Of a DNA stretch of 64,000 nucleotides, positions 16,530 to 24,767 are shown in pieces. The notes beneath the pieces are model-generated. The model was not told the DNA's origin and did no database searches. It worked only from the letters and a program-made list of their open reading frames with translations. Numbering within the stretch: position 1 is the stretch's first letter; every line of letters starts with the position of its first letter. This stretch comes from Aquificaceae bacterium. GTDB taxonomy: Bacteria > Aquificota > Aquificia > Aquificales > Aquificaceae. The stretch is from positions 1 to 64,000 of the forward strand of contig JALWVU010000073.1 in the NCBI GenBank assembly GCA_027079305.1. The letters run 5' to 3'. Both the position numbers and the translations under genes were made by a program.

Positions 16530-17473
16530 GGACGCAGACGAAGCCCTATTTTTCCTTAAAAGACTACTTCCTGAGCAGATACGGGAAGAGGGTCCAGAAG
16601 ATAACGGTAGCCCTTCCCTTCACCTGTCCCAACAGGGACGGGAGTAAGGCCTGGGGCGGGTGCACCTTCTGCTCCGAAGGCTCCAAGCCCTCCATGCTCG
16701 ACCCGGAAGTCCCCCTGAGGGTTCAGATATCCCAGGGGATAGAGAGGGCAAGGAGAAAATACGGCGAAGATATACTCTTCTTCGTTTACTACCAGTCCTA
16801 CACCAATACCTACGCGGATCTGGAAACCTTGAAGAAGGTCTACGACACAGCCTTGGAGTTCGAGGGGGTCGTGGGCATAGACGTGGGGACGAGGCCCGAC
16901 TGCGCCCCCGAGGAGGTTCTGGATCTCCTTGCGGGCTACGCGGAGAAGGGGCTCGAGGTATGGGTCGAGTTCGGCCTCCAGTCCGCCAACTTCGAGACCC
17001 TCAAGAGGATAAACAGGGCCCACGGGGTCTCCGACTTCGTGGACGCGGTCCTCAGAGCTAAGAAGAGACCCCTGAAGGTCTGCGCCCACATAATAATAGG
17101 CCTTCCCCACGAGAGCAGGGAGGACGTGATAGAGACCGCCAAACTCCTCGCATCCCTCCCGATAGACGGGGTTAAGATCCACCCCCTCCACGTTATAAAG
17201 GGGACGGTGATGGCCCTTCAGTATGAAAGGGGAGAGTTCGAGACGCTGTCTCTGAAGGAGTACGCTGAGCTCTGCGCGGACGTGATAGAGATCCTTCCCG
17301 AGAACGTGGTGATCCACAGGGTAACGGGGGAGGTGGACGAGGAGAGGCTGATAGCCCCCGACTACTGCTCTCCGAAAAGAAAGAACCTGGTCCTCCAGAA
17401 AGTAGAGGAAGTTTTAAAGAAAAGGGGATCCCACCAGGGGTCCAACAGGAAAGCCCTCAACAGGGTAGTATGA
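16526..17473 (+). CDS. Radical SAM protein, TIGR01212/YhcC family
   Basis: About 315 residues. The [4Fe-4S]-SAM site is CPNRDGSKAWGGCTFC, the long-spaced Cys-x11-Cys-x2-Cys form typical of the YhcC/TIGR01212 family. FFVYYQSYTNTYADLETLKKVY, GTRPDCAPEEVLDLL, VWVEFGLQSANFETLKRINR and HIIIGLPHESREDVIETAK follow in family order. Family members remain poorly characterised; some are tied to tRNA modification. The start is the ATG overlapping the def stop; it ends overlapping the CDF gene (ATGA). The tight def-radical SAM-CDF arrangement indicates one transcript. Confidence 0.88.
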   Translation: MRTQTKPYFSLKDYFLSRYGKRVQKITVALPFTCPNRDGSKAWGGCTFCSEGSKPSMLDPEVPLRVQISQGIERARRKYGEDILFFVYYQSYTNTYADLETLKKVYDTALEFEGVVGIDVGTRPDCAPEEVLDLLAGYAEKGLEVWVEFGLQSANFETLKRINRAHGVSDFVDAVLRAKKRPLKVCAHIIIGLPHESREDVIETAKLLASLPIDGVKIHPLHVIKGTVMALQYERGEFETLSLKEYAELCADVIEILPENVVIHRVTGEVDEERLIAPDYCSPKRKNLVLQKVEEVLKKRGSHQGSNRKALNRVV

Positions 17474-18639
17474 GGAAGGAGCACTGGGCCTTAGTCTCTC
17501 TGTTTCTTAACCTCCTCCAGTCCGCCCTGAAGTTCACCGCAGGACTCCTCACGGGAAGCCTATCCCTTCTCGGTGAGGCGGTTCACTCCCTCTCGGACGC
17601 CTCCGCCTCCGTGATAGCCTACCTCTCCATAAAGTTCTCCGAGAAGAAGCACCGCAGGTTCCCCTACGGCCTCTACAAGCTCGAGAACATAGGGGCGATA
17701 GTTATAGCCTTCTTCCTAATACTCGCAGGCTACGAGATAGGCCACAGGGCCCTCAGCGGAAAGGTGGAGATAGACAGAGAACACCTCCCGATAGGCGTAG
17801 GGGTTGTGGTCTTTTCCCTCGTAAGCTCTTTAACGCTCTCCTTCTTGGAGAGAAGGGCGGGCAGGAGGCTAAACTCCCCTACCCTCGTAGCGGACTCCTA
17901 CCACACCTTAACGGACGCCTTCGGCTCTCTGCTCGTTCTGATCAGCCTCTCTTCCGCCTACCTTGGATACAACTACGACAGATACTTCGCCCTCGCGGTG
18001 GCGGGGCTCATAATCTACACCGCCCTGGGGCTTCTGAAAGAACAGGTGGGAGCCATCCTCGACATCTCCGCGGACGAGGAGACGGTGGAGAGGATAAGGG
18101 AGATAATCCTGAGCTTTCCCGAAGTCGAGAGCATAAAAAGGCTTCTTGTGAGAAGTGCGGGAGGGAAGCTCTTTATAGACGCAGAGATACTTTTAAGGCC
18201 CGGGAGCTTCATGAGGAGCCACGCGATCGCGGACGAGATAGAGAGAAAGATAGCGAAGGAGATAGAGAACGTGGAGATGGTCTTCATACACTACGAGCCT
18301 GCGAGGGAGGAAAAGCTCAGGATCGCTGTCTTCTCTGGGGACGGGGAGGCCCTGTGCAGGGACTTTTCCAACGTCAGGAAGATGTACATCTTCGAGGAGA
18401 GGAGCGGGAGTCCGAAGGTAAAGGAGGTGAAGGTAAATTCAGAGGAGGAGGTAGCCAAGCTCCTCGTGAGGGAGGGAGTGGACATAGTCATATGCGGGCA
18501 CCATCCCGAGAGCTCAAAGGCCAAGTGGATCCTCCACAGGAACGGGATCTTCGTCTGGGAGACGGACAGGGAGAACATCTACGAGGCCCTCTCCGAGGTC
18601 TCAAAACTGAGGCTCGACGGATCAAAGAAAGAGCGATAG
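17470..18639 (+). CDS. Cation diffusion facilitator with C-terminal NifX/NifB-like domain
   Basis: The N-terminal part (about 1-200) is a six-helix CDF exporter with the HxxxD metal sites HSLSDASAS and ADSYHTLTDAFGS, followed by a cytoplasmic cation-efflux domain (about 200-275). It then continues past the usual end with about 100 residues (from about 280: KLRIAVFSGDGEALCRDF, EEEVAKLLVREGVDIVICGH and WILHRNGIFVW), which read as a dinitrogenase iron-molybdenum cofactor domain (NifX/NafY type). The family exports Zn, Fe, Mn or Co; the extra domain could sense or bind a metal cofactor. The 3' end overlaps the opposing DUF554 gene by 18 nt. Confidence 0.88.
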   Translation: MRKEHWALVSLFLNLLQSALKFTAGLLTGSLSLLGEAVHSLSDASASVIAYLSIKFSEKKHRRFPYGLYKLENIGAIVIAFFLILAGYEIGHRALSGKVEIDREHLPIGVGVVVFSLVSSLTLSFLERRAGRRLNSPTLVADSYHTLTDAFGSLLVLISLSSAYLGYNYDRYFALAVAGLIIYTALGLLKEQVGAILDISADEETVERIREIILSFPEVESIKRLLVRSAGGKLFIDAEILLRPGSFMRSHAIADEIERKIAKEIENVEMVFIHYEPAREEKLRIAVFSGDGEALCRDFSNVRKMYIFEERSGSPKVKEVKVNSEEEVAKLLVREGVDIVICGHHPESSKAKWILHRNGIFVWETDRENIYEALSEVSKLRLDGSKKER

Positions 18640-19278
18640 GATCAGGGGAACCAGGAGGTTCACGCTCTTTACCTCCTTTAAAAGCCCCCAGAGCTTGAGG
18701 GCTATAACCACCATTATCCCTCCCCCTATGAAGAGGCTGTTTGCCATCGACTGGGGATCTAAGAACTCCCCGAAGAAGAAAGCCAGGAGCGTTATGCTCC
18801 CCTGAAAGATCAGGACGAAGAAGGCGGAGAAGAGGACCCCCCTTCCGAGGGAGGAGGAGAGGATTATGGAGGAGAAGCCGTCCATGGTCGCCTTGGAAAG
18901 TATTAGGGAGCTGTCCCCCTTTGTTCCCTCGAGTATGCATCCGAGCAGGGTCATGGGACCCACGGTAAACAGAACTGAGGAGGTTACGAAGGCGTTGGTG
19001 AAGTCCGCCCCTCCCCTCGAGAGCTGTTCCACCCTGCCCTCCAGGTCGAGCAGATACCCGACCGCGGTCCCGAAGAGGATTATGAAGAAGACCTTTAGAG
19101 TCTCAGGTTTGTTTTCGAGGATCAGCTTGACCCCCAGGAGGAAGGTAAAGAGGCCTATCCCGTGGATCACTCCGTCCCTGAGCTTCGGGTTTATGAACCT
19201 CGCCCCTTTGAGGCCCAGGAGGCTTCCGAGGATAACGAGGACGAAGTTTACGAGGGTCCCGAAGCCGGGAAACATCAC
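18622..19278 (-). CDS. DUF554 integral membrane protein (YdfK/YqgA family)
   Basis: This 218-residue polytopic membrane protein starts MMFPGFGTLVNFVLVILGSLLGLKG, the DUF554 N-terminal signature, and contains FVTSSVLFTVGPMTLLGCILEG and DGFSSIILSSSLGRGVLFSA, both conserved in the family, across about seven hydrophobic segments. The family has no settled function; transport is usually suggested. Its start overlaps the end of the glycosyltransferase gene by 4 nt, so the two are co-transcribed leftwards. Confidence 0.87.
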   Translation of the reverse strand: MMFPGFGTLVNFVLVILGSLLGLKGARFINPKLRDGVIHGIGLFTFLLGVKLILENKPETLKVFFIILFGTAVGYLLDLEGRVEQLSRGGADFTNAFVTSSVLFTVGPMTLLGCILEGTKGDSSLILSKATMDGFSSIILSSSLGRGVLFSAFFVLIFQGSITLLAFFFGEFLDPQSMANSLFIGGGIMVVIALKLWGLLKEVKSVNLLVPLILSLFL

Positions 19279-20489
19279 CCCTTTTCTTCCTGCTGAGCCT
19301 GGGCCTGTTGCTGGGCCTGGGAGACTATATCCTTCATCATGTTGTAGAGGAACTCTCCCCTGTCGTCCACCCTGTATCTATCTACCACCGCATTCTTGGC
19401 CCTCTCCCCTATCTCCTTAGCCTCCTCCAGGTTGTCCAGGTAGTAAAGGACCTTTTCTTCTATGTCCGCCCTGTCGAGGGGCATGTATGGAATTACCTCT
19501 TCTCCCGGGGTGAGGAAGCCGGGCAGAGTTCCCCTGTAGTCTATCATCGGTGCGCTTCCCATCGCGGAGACCTCGAGGGGGGTGAAGCCTATTCCAGAGG
19601 GGACCGTGTGGGGGAAGCTCATTACGGTTATGTAACTCTTTCCGTAAATCTCCAGAAGCTCCTCGTAGGAGTTCACCTTGATGTTCTCGTGGTCCTCTTT
19701 GAGCTCCCCCTGATACTCACCTACCACCTTCAGGTTTATCCCCTCGAGGAAGTTTATCAGATACCACCTCTTCCTCATGGTGGCGTATATGGCGGTGTCG
19801 TTCAGGAGTCTCAGGAAGGCTTCCTCGTTTTCCTTCCTCCACTTCTCGAACTCCTGCTGGATCTGGGGGTTGAAGAGCCCGAGGACGTAGTTGAGGGCGG
19901 TTATGGAGTTAACTTCGGGGTTCCTGAACATGAACTCCCCCGTCTCTATGAACAGAGGAAATATGCTCTCAGGAAGGTTCTTCTGAACCGAGTCAACTAT
20001 TATCTGGGGGTCTATCAGGGGGCCCAGAAAGGCTATGTCTATCTCCCTCTCACCCTGGGGCTGTGGAAAAAGGGAGAAGTCGAGGAAAGGAGTTAGATAG
20101 CTTATGTTCTCGATCCCGAGCATCCTGAGGCTGTCCGCATACCTTATGTCCGTGATCAGAGCCACCAGGTTCCTGTGCTGGAGGCCGTATAGGTTGGGAA
20201 AGTGTAGGAGGGGGTCTTCGGTGAAGAAGGAAAAATGAACGAAGCCGAAGATATCGTATAGGGGCGTTTTCTTCCCCTCCTGCTCCCCTATTATTATCCC
20301 CATGGCGTTGAGGTCCATGGTGAAGGCGGGCCTGAACTCCTGAAGCTCCTCCACCGCCTTCTGGACATTCTTAGGATCGAGCTCTATCTCCCTTATCTCC
20401 ACCCCCCTCTCCTTCAGGTATTCGATCATAGCCCCAATGTGCTTCAGACTTCCCTGGATCTCCCCCACCTTGAAGAAAGCCAATCTCAT
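19275..20489 (-). CDS. CgeB-like/GT-B glycosyltransferase-like protein
   Basis: The protein has 404 residues, with an N-terminal Rossmann-like half (MRLAFFKVGEIQGSLKHIGA) and a C-terminal half with FTPLEVSAMGSAPMIDYRGTLPGFLTPGEEVIPY and a run typical of the family-1 glycosyltransferase C-domain (EEAKEIGERAKNAVVDRYRVDDR). FGFVHFSFFTEDP, YADSLRMLGIENISYLTPF and DIAFLGPLIDP resemble CgeB/DUF3880-type transferases. Donor and acceptor are unknown. It ends in an unusual Gln/Ala-rich tail (QAQQQAQAQQEEKG). It overlaps both neighbours by 4 nt. Confidence 0.68.
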   Translation of the reverse strand: MRLAFFKVGEIQGSLKHIGAMIEYLKERGVEIREIELDPKNVQKAVEELQEFRPAFTMDLNAMGIIIGEQEGKKTPLYDIFGFVHFSFFTEDPLLHFPNLYGLQHRNLVALITDIRYADSLRMLGIENISYLTPFLDFSLFPQPQGEREIDIAFLGPLIDPQIIVDSVQKNLPESIFPLFIETGEFMFRNPEVNSITALNYVLGLFNPQIQQEFEKWRKENEEAFLRLLNDTAIYATMRKRWYLINFLEGINLKVVGEYQGELKEDHENIKVNSYEELLEIYGKSYITVMSFPHTVPSGIGFTPLEVSAMGSAPMIDYRGTLPGFLTPGEEVIPYMPLDRADIEEKVLYYLDNLEEAKEIGERAKNAVVDRYRVDDRGEFLYNMMKDIVSQAQQQAQAQQEEKG

Positions 20490-22993
20490 GGTTTCTCAAT
20501 TATAAAGGATTTCTCCTCGTCCATGAGCCTCTCCTTTATCTTCTCTATCTCCTTTCCGAGCCCCTTGCCCCGTAGGCCTTTCTCCTTCAGTTTCTCTATA
20601 GTTTCCTTGGGAACCTTCACGAACCTGAGCCTCTCAAGGTATAACCTGACCTTGTCCTGGAGATCCTCCTCGGTCATGAGCATAAGAAGGAGTGATGTAT
20701 GAACACCTTTGAGTGCCCTGTATACCTCCGAGCTTCTCCGGGCCTTCCTGAGACCCTCCTTGAGGAGTTCCAGCCTTCTGTAAACCTCCTCTATGGACTC
20801 CCTTACCCAGGCGGGAGCTGATACCTCCCCGAGAAAACCCAGGCTCACCTCTGGCTTTACGCTCGAGAGCAGGAGCATCAGGAAGACCCATCCGTAGTCG
20901 AGCCTCTCGGAGGGGAACTCCAGGGAGTGCCAGTCCACGACCCTCTTGAGCTTCAGGAGCCTGTCCTCGAGGGCCTGTGTCCACTGGAAGCCCTTAACAA
21001 CGTGCTCGAGAACCTTATACTTCCTGTATAGGGAGAGTATCTCCAGGAGCCTCTCCTCCCTCAGGGCGAGCCTTATCTCGTTGGTTATCCTCCCCCTCGG
21101 GGCCTCCTCCAGGAGCCCTAAGTTCACCGCCTGCCTGAGCAATCTCTCCGTGCTCTTGGAGAGCTTAAAGCCGAGCCTCCCTGCGAACCTGAGCGCCCTC
21201 AGGATCCTCACGGGATCCTCTATGAAGCTGACGGGGTGTAAAACTCTGATTATCCTGTCCTTTAGATCCCTTATCCCTCCGAAGTAGTCTATGAGCGTTC
21301 CGAAGTCCTCCGGGTTCACGGAGACGGCCATCGCGTTTATGGTAAAGTCCCTCCTTATCAGATCCTCCTTGAGGGAGGCCCTCTCGACCTTGGGGTAAGC
21401 CCCGGGCCTTGGGTATGTCTCCCTCCTCGCGGTGGCGAACTCTATCTTCAAAGCTCCCACCTTCAGGTGGGCGGTCCCGAACTCGGGAAAGGGATGAACT
21501 TCTACGCCGTGTCTTTTAGCAAGCTCCTCCCCCACCTTTATGGCGTCTCCCTCCACCACGAAGTCGAGATCCCAGACCTCCTTTCCGAGGAGTATATCCC
21601 TGACCACACCGCCGACTATGTATACCCTGAAGCCGAGAGACCGTGCTATATCACCCACTTCCCTCGATACGGACTCTAAGTTCTGAGGGACCTTTATCTT
21701 CCTGCGGGTGGCCTTCAGCTCCCCGAGATCCTCCTTCATCCGGTGAATTATGTCGAGCCTCGTTACCACACCTACAACCACGCCTTTATCCACAACCGGG
21801 ATTATCTTCTGGCCGAACTTGGTCAGGATCTCCTCCGCCTCCCAGACGGGAGCGTCGGGCGGGAGACTCACGAAGTCTCTGCTGGCGAAATCGCCCACTG
21901 GCTCTTCCGGATAGAGCTTGGAAATTTTGATGAGGCTCTTCTTGGAGATTATCCCCACCAGATTCCCCTCCCTGTCGATGACGGGAGCGTTGGCGAAACC
22001 TCTTTCCGAAAGCTCCGCCAGAGCATCCCTCACAGAAAGGTGTTCGGAAATTAAAAAGGGAGGGGAGTTCATTATGTCTCCCACCTTTATCTTGGGTGGA
22101 CTGATACCTCTCAAGAGATTTATGAGAAGGTTCTTTACCCTCTGAGCGGAGACGTTTTCAAGTTTGACAGCTCCCGCCTCGGGGTGTCCTCCTCCTCCCA
22201 ACTGCTGGAGGATTTTCCCCATGTCTATGTCCTTTGTCTGGGACCTCCCAAAAACGTATGTTTTTCCTTCCGCCTCAATTATCACAAAGAAGGCGTCTGC
22301 CTCCTTTAGGTCCTTCACTTCGTAAAGCAGGGTGTTTACATCAGGTTCGTATTTCTCCAAAACCGCTGTAGCCAGAGCCACCTCTCTGCCCTCTATAAAG
22401 ATCTTCTCCACCGAAGACAGGATCTTTCTCACCACCTCTATCTGTTCTTTCGTGAAGGTCTCGAGCATGTATCTCCTTATAGTCCTGAGATTAGCCCCTT
22501 TCGAGATGAGCCAGGCGACCGCTCTCAGGTCCCTCTCGGTGGTCCCTTCGAAGGTAAAGTTTCCGGTATCTTCGTATATACCGAGGGCAATAAGCGTAGC
22601 CTCCTCCGGTGTTATGTGAACCTTCTTTTTCATAAGCTCTTCCACAACGAGGGTGGTAGCCGCACCTACCTTCTCAACCTTACCCTCGAAATCCACCACA
22701 TCTCCGGAGGGATGGTGGTCGTAAACGATTATCCTCCTTACTCTCTCCTTGGGGACACCCTCGGGGAAGTATCTCGTATCGGTGAGAAGGAGATCGAACT
22801 CCTCTGGAAAGGTCTCGGTGATCTTAAAGAGATGCTTGAAGTCCTTGAAGACCTCTCCCGCCCTCTTAGAGAGGTATTTAGGCTTCAGAAGACAGGCATC
22901 CGAATAGAGTTTCTGAAGAGCCAAGGAAGAAGAGAGGGCATCTAAATCCGCCCCTTCCGCGAGGACTATCAGCTTTCCACATCCCTCGTCCAC
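20486..22993 (-). CDS. DHH-CBS-tRNA nucleotidyltransferase fusion (CCA/A-adding type)
   Basis: The 835-residue multidomain protein has an N-terminal DHH/DHHA1 phosphoesterase-like region (about 1-300) with DHHPSGD and GGGGHPEAGAVKL, two CBS domains (about 308-425: VGDIMNSPPFLISEHLSVRDAL, then VGDFASRDFVSLPPDAP), and a class II nucleotidyltransferase core (about 450-620) with YIVGGVVRDILLG, the catalytic DLDFVVEGDA, RRDFTINAMAV and DPVRILRALRFAGRLGF. Aquifex aeolicus has a similarly built A-adding enzyme paired with a separate CC-adding enzyme, so A-addition to tRNA 3' ends is the best guess. A start at GTG 22993 gives the full DHH fold. Confidence 0.88.
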   Translation of the reverse strand: MDEGCGKLIVLAEGADLDALSSSLALQKLYSDACLLKPKYLSKRAGEVFKDFKHLFKITETFPEEFDLLLTDTRYFPEGVPKERVRRIIVYDHHPSGDVVDFEGKVEKVGAATTLVVEELMKKKVHITPEEATLIALGIYEDTGNFTFEGTTERDLRAVAWLISKGANLRTIRRYMLETFTKEQIEVVRKILSSVEKIFIEGREVALATAVLEKYEPDVNTLLYEVKDLKEADAFFVIIEAEGKTYVFGRSQTKDIDMGKILQQLGGGGHPEAGAVKLENVSAQRVKNLLINLLRGISPPKIKVGDIMNSPPFLISEHLSVRDALAELSERGFANAPVIDREGNLVGIISKKSLIKISKLYPEEPVGDFASRDFVSLPPDAPVWEAEEILTKFGQKIIPVVDKGVVVGVVTRLDIIHRMKEDLGELKATRRKIKVPQNLESVSREVGDIARSLGFRVYIVGGVVRDILLGKEVWDLDFVVEGDAIKVGEELAKRHGVEVHPFPEFGTAHLKVGALKIEFATARRETYPRPGAYPKVERASLKEDLIRRDFTINAMAVSVNPEDFGTLIDYFGGIRDLKDRIIRVLHPVSFIEDPVRILRALRFAGRLGFKLSKSTERLLRQAVNLGLLEEAPRGRITNEIRLALREERLLEILSLYRKYKVLEHVVKGFQWTQALEDRLLKLKRVVDWHSLEFPSERLDYGWVFLMLLLSSVKPEVSLGFLGEVSAPAWVRESIEEVYRRLELLKEGLRKARRSSEVYRALKGVHTSLLLMLMTEEDLQDKVRLYLERLRFVKVPKETIEKLKEKGLRGKGLGKEIEKIKERLMDEEKSFIIEKP

Positions 22994-23003
22994 AGTAATT
23001 AAT

Positions 23004-23363
23004 TTAAATCTTCACCGCAAAGCCCCGGGCAACCACTCTGGTGTGCATGCTCCCTTCCTCTACATCTACGGTTAGTTCGAATATGGCGTTTGCTCCCATA
23101 CTCTTTGCCTTTTCCTTAAGCTTCTCTACAGTATCCTCCTTAGCTGACTCAAGGGAATAGTCTCCCTCGGCGGGCATAACGGAAGAGCTCTCTATGTAGC
23201 CCACCGTCTCCTTGACTTCGAGTCCGGGAATCTCCTTGGCTGTAAACACTAATACGCTCTCCGCACCGGAATCTTCTCTTCTTATAAGTCTGCTCCTCGC
23301 ATAGAATATGGAAGCGGCGGAAAGTAACAACACCCCAACAGAGGTCTCAAGGATCATAGCCAA
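23004..23363 (-). CDS. YbjQ-like (DUF74/heavy-metal-binding fold) protein with N-terminal membrane segment
   Basis: The protein has 119 residues, a hydrophobic N-terminal segment (about 3-22) and then a YbjQ-type domain recognised by KEIPGLEVKETVGYIESSSV, DTVEKLKEKAKSMGANAIFEL and the closing beta strand TRVVARGFAVKI. Domain relatives form pentamers and are annotated as possible heavy-metal binders; the function is unproven. The membrane anchor is an addition to the basic family. It is 10 nt upstream of the nucleotidyltransferase gene, reading the same way. Confidence 0.7.
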   Translation of the reverse strand: MAMILETSVGVLLLSAASIFYARSRLIRREDSGAESVLVFTAKEIPGLEVKETVGYIESSSVMPAEGDYSLESAKEDTVEKLKEKAKSMGANAIFELTVDVEEGSMHTRVVARGFAVKI

Positions 23364-23445
23364 TCCCTCCCTTCTTCTCGGTTTGAGATTATTTTAATCG
23401 ATTCCTCCCGCAGGTCAAGTGTGGACACATCGCCAGTTAGATGAT

Positions 23446-23605
23446 TTACAATAAATCTCATAAAGTGCCCGGAGTGCGGAAAAGGCCAAGAGGATAAGCA
23501 TAGATTAAGATGCACGCACACGTTGAGAGTAAAAACAAAGACATATGGATACTTTCCGCGGTAGCGGAACTGAAAGATGAAACGATAGTTTACGGACTTT
23601 ATTAG
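23446..23605 (+). pseudogene. Remnant of an IS1-like transposase
   Basis: One frame gives a zinc-ribbon-like INLIKCPECGKGQEDKHRLRC (from about 23448), like the InsA N-terminus of IS1-family elements, without a start codon. A second, overlapping frame (23510-23605) gives HVESKNKDIWILSAVAELK, resembling the InsB segment that follows the first catalytic acidic residue (V-x-S/A-K-x-x-x-x-W-I/L). Only these pieces survive, fused by a large internal deletion. The identification rests on short motif similarity. The rest of the 264-nt gap shows nothing else. Confidence 0.35.
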
Positions 23606-23627
23606 GTGTATATGAGGAAGTTGAAGT

Positions 23628-24281
23628 ATGAGTGTTGTTGCGGTAGTGGGGACAGTTTTACTCCTCTTTATAAGTTCATGTTCCTATGTTGCGGGTGAAG
23701 CTGCATCCAACTACACAGCTTCCGGAGGACGGACATTCAGCTATGTTGAAAACAGACCACTTTCTTCAACTTTGGCTGGCCACGGAACCGCCATCGGGGT
23801 GGGGATGATACTTAACTCAATAGCAGGTATGTGGGCTGTTCAGGAGGAACTCAAAGACAAAAGGAAACTTGCCTTTGACTGCATGATGAAGGGCGGGAGC
23901 GAAGAAGACTGCAAGATAGAGGCTTCCCACAGGGAAAGGATAAAGAGGATATACTTTCTATCCCTCAACTCCGGGCAGTGCACCAAATCTATATGGAATC
24001 CGTTTGCGGCATTTAATAAGTGTTATGACGAGGCTTTCAGTGATCTGGAGTCCCTTACTTATGGTAAAAGTCTTGAAGAGGCTCTATATCAGGTTTATCA
24101 CGATGATAAGCTGATAGACTGTATGCCTGATCCTCTGGACTATAAAGAAAACACTGATGAGCTGAAAACAATTTACTTTAAATGCAAGCAAGAGGCGGAA
24201 AAATTCGCCTCTAAGGAGCTGGCTAATATAAAAGACAAGGTTAGAGAGTATGCTTCTAAGAAAATTCAGGAAAGTCGCTAA
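23628..24281 (+). CDS. Unrecognised putative lipoprotein
   Basis: This protein of 217 residues matches no family I know. The N-terminus MSVVAVVGTVLLLFISSC has a hydrophobic core ending in a plausible lipobox (ISSC), so it may be a lipid-anchored exported protein. Residues about 50-72 (GHGTAIGVGMILNSIAGMWAV) form a glycine-rich second hydrophobic stretch. The C-terminal half is charged and helical with six spaced cysteines (FDCMMKG, EDCKIEA, GQCTKS, NKCYDEA, LIDCMPD, FKCKQE), which could form disulfides in the periplasm. An SD-like GAGGAAG lies 8 nt upstream. Base composition is more AT-rich than its neighbours, and it follows a transposase remnant, consistent with acquired DNA. Confidence 0.6.
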   Translation: MSVVAVVGTVLLLFISSCSYVAGEAASNYTASGGRTFSYVENRPLSSTLAGHGTAIGVGMILNSIAGMWAVQEELKDKRKLAFDCMMKGGSEEDCKIEASHRERIKRIYFLSLNSGQCTKSIWNPFAAFNKCYDEAFSDLESLTYGKSLEEALYQVYHDDKLIDCMPDPLDYKENTDELKTIYFKCKQEAEKFASKELANIKDKVREYASKKIQESR

Positions 24282-24285
24282 GAAG

Positions 24286-24453
24286 ATGAAGATAGTGCAG
24301 GCTCTTGAGGAAGCTATAAGGATGTGGATAGACAAGGGAAGAGGAAACATACACAAAGCTCCCCTCACCCACAGAGCCCTTGTCCCTCTCCTCTGGACGA
24401 ACGGATTAAAAATTCCCCTCCACATAGAGCTTCTGCACAAGTCAAGCCCGTAG
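24286..24453 (+). CDS. Possible small protein (55 aa), unknown
   Basis: An ATG 4 nt after the lipoprotein stop opens a frame MKIVQALEEAIRMWIDKGRG... ending ...IPLHIELLHKSSP. There is no clear Shine-Dalgarno sequence, but the spacing suits coupling to the upstream gene. No family is recognised. It may be a chance ORF in a loosely constrained region. Confidence 0.28.
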   Translation: MKIVQALEEAIRMWIDKGRGNIHKAPLTHRALVPLLWTNGLKIPLHIELLHKSSP

Positions 24454-24563
24454 ACACTCTAATCTGAACTCTCAAGAAACTTTTTCCCCTTTTTAAAAAG
24501 TTACTTCCCAACCTGATCTTCCTGTGCGATGCTGGTCTTACCTGCAACAGGCCCCTGAATTTT

Positions 24564-24650
24564 CCCTGTCCGAGTAAGGTGACTTTGTGTGTGCCATAAG
24601 CCGGGGGAGAGTTGACAGGGGAAGCAAGGAAAACTCAAAGACCTTATGGC
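24564..24650 (+). other. Interleaved inverted repeats, possible structured RNA
   Basis: CCCTGTC (24564-24570) pairs with GACAGGG (24614-24620), and GCCATAAG (24593-24600) pairs with CTTATGGC (24643-24650). The order A-B-A'-B' is that of a pseudoknot. A competing helix is also possible: AAGGT-GA-CTTTG (24576-24587) against CAAAGACCTT (24636-24645). The segment is non-coding in all frames, lies upstream of the glnB sigma-54 promoter and so would need its own promoter or read-through from the small upstream genes. I match no known RNA family. The gap 24454-24807 otherwise holds only the regulatory sites listed separately. Confidence 0.3.
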
Positions 24651-24664
24651 GAACTATCCAAGCA

Positions 24665-24700
24665 TGTTTACAAATTAACAAAAATGTAAACAATTTTACA
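24665..24700 (+). promoter_or_regulatory. Two tandem TGT-N10-ACA sites (NifA-type enhancer pattern)
   Basis: TGT-N10-ACA occurs at 24665-24680 and again at 24685-24700, exactly 20 nt apart, i.e. two helical turns on the same face. Within them is also a perfect inverted repeat TGTTTACA (24665-24672)/TGTAAACA (24685-24692). They lie about 70-105 nt upstream of the sigma-54 -24/-12 element, the usual distance for an enhancer-binding activator. NifA or a related AAA+ activator is the natural reading; the exact protein is not in the window. Confidence 0.55.
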
Positions 24701-24767
24701 TAAAGAGGGCGTAAACTGGGTTCCTCCCGATACTAAAATCTACATATGTTCCGGCACTTTTCACCTT

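Noticed and set aside
24541-24650. SRP RNA, RNase P RNA, tmRNA or cobalamin riboswitch in the glnB upstream region
   Set aside because: None of their conserved core sequences could be found on either strand; only the unexplained pairing is reported.
24665-24692. CRP/FNR-type palindrome upstream of glnB
   Set aside because: The inverted repeat TGTTTACA/TGTAAACA has a 12-nt spacer, too wide for CRP/FNR sites, while the TGT-N10-ACA reading fits twice and suits the sigma-54 promoter.
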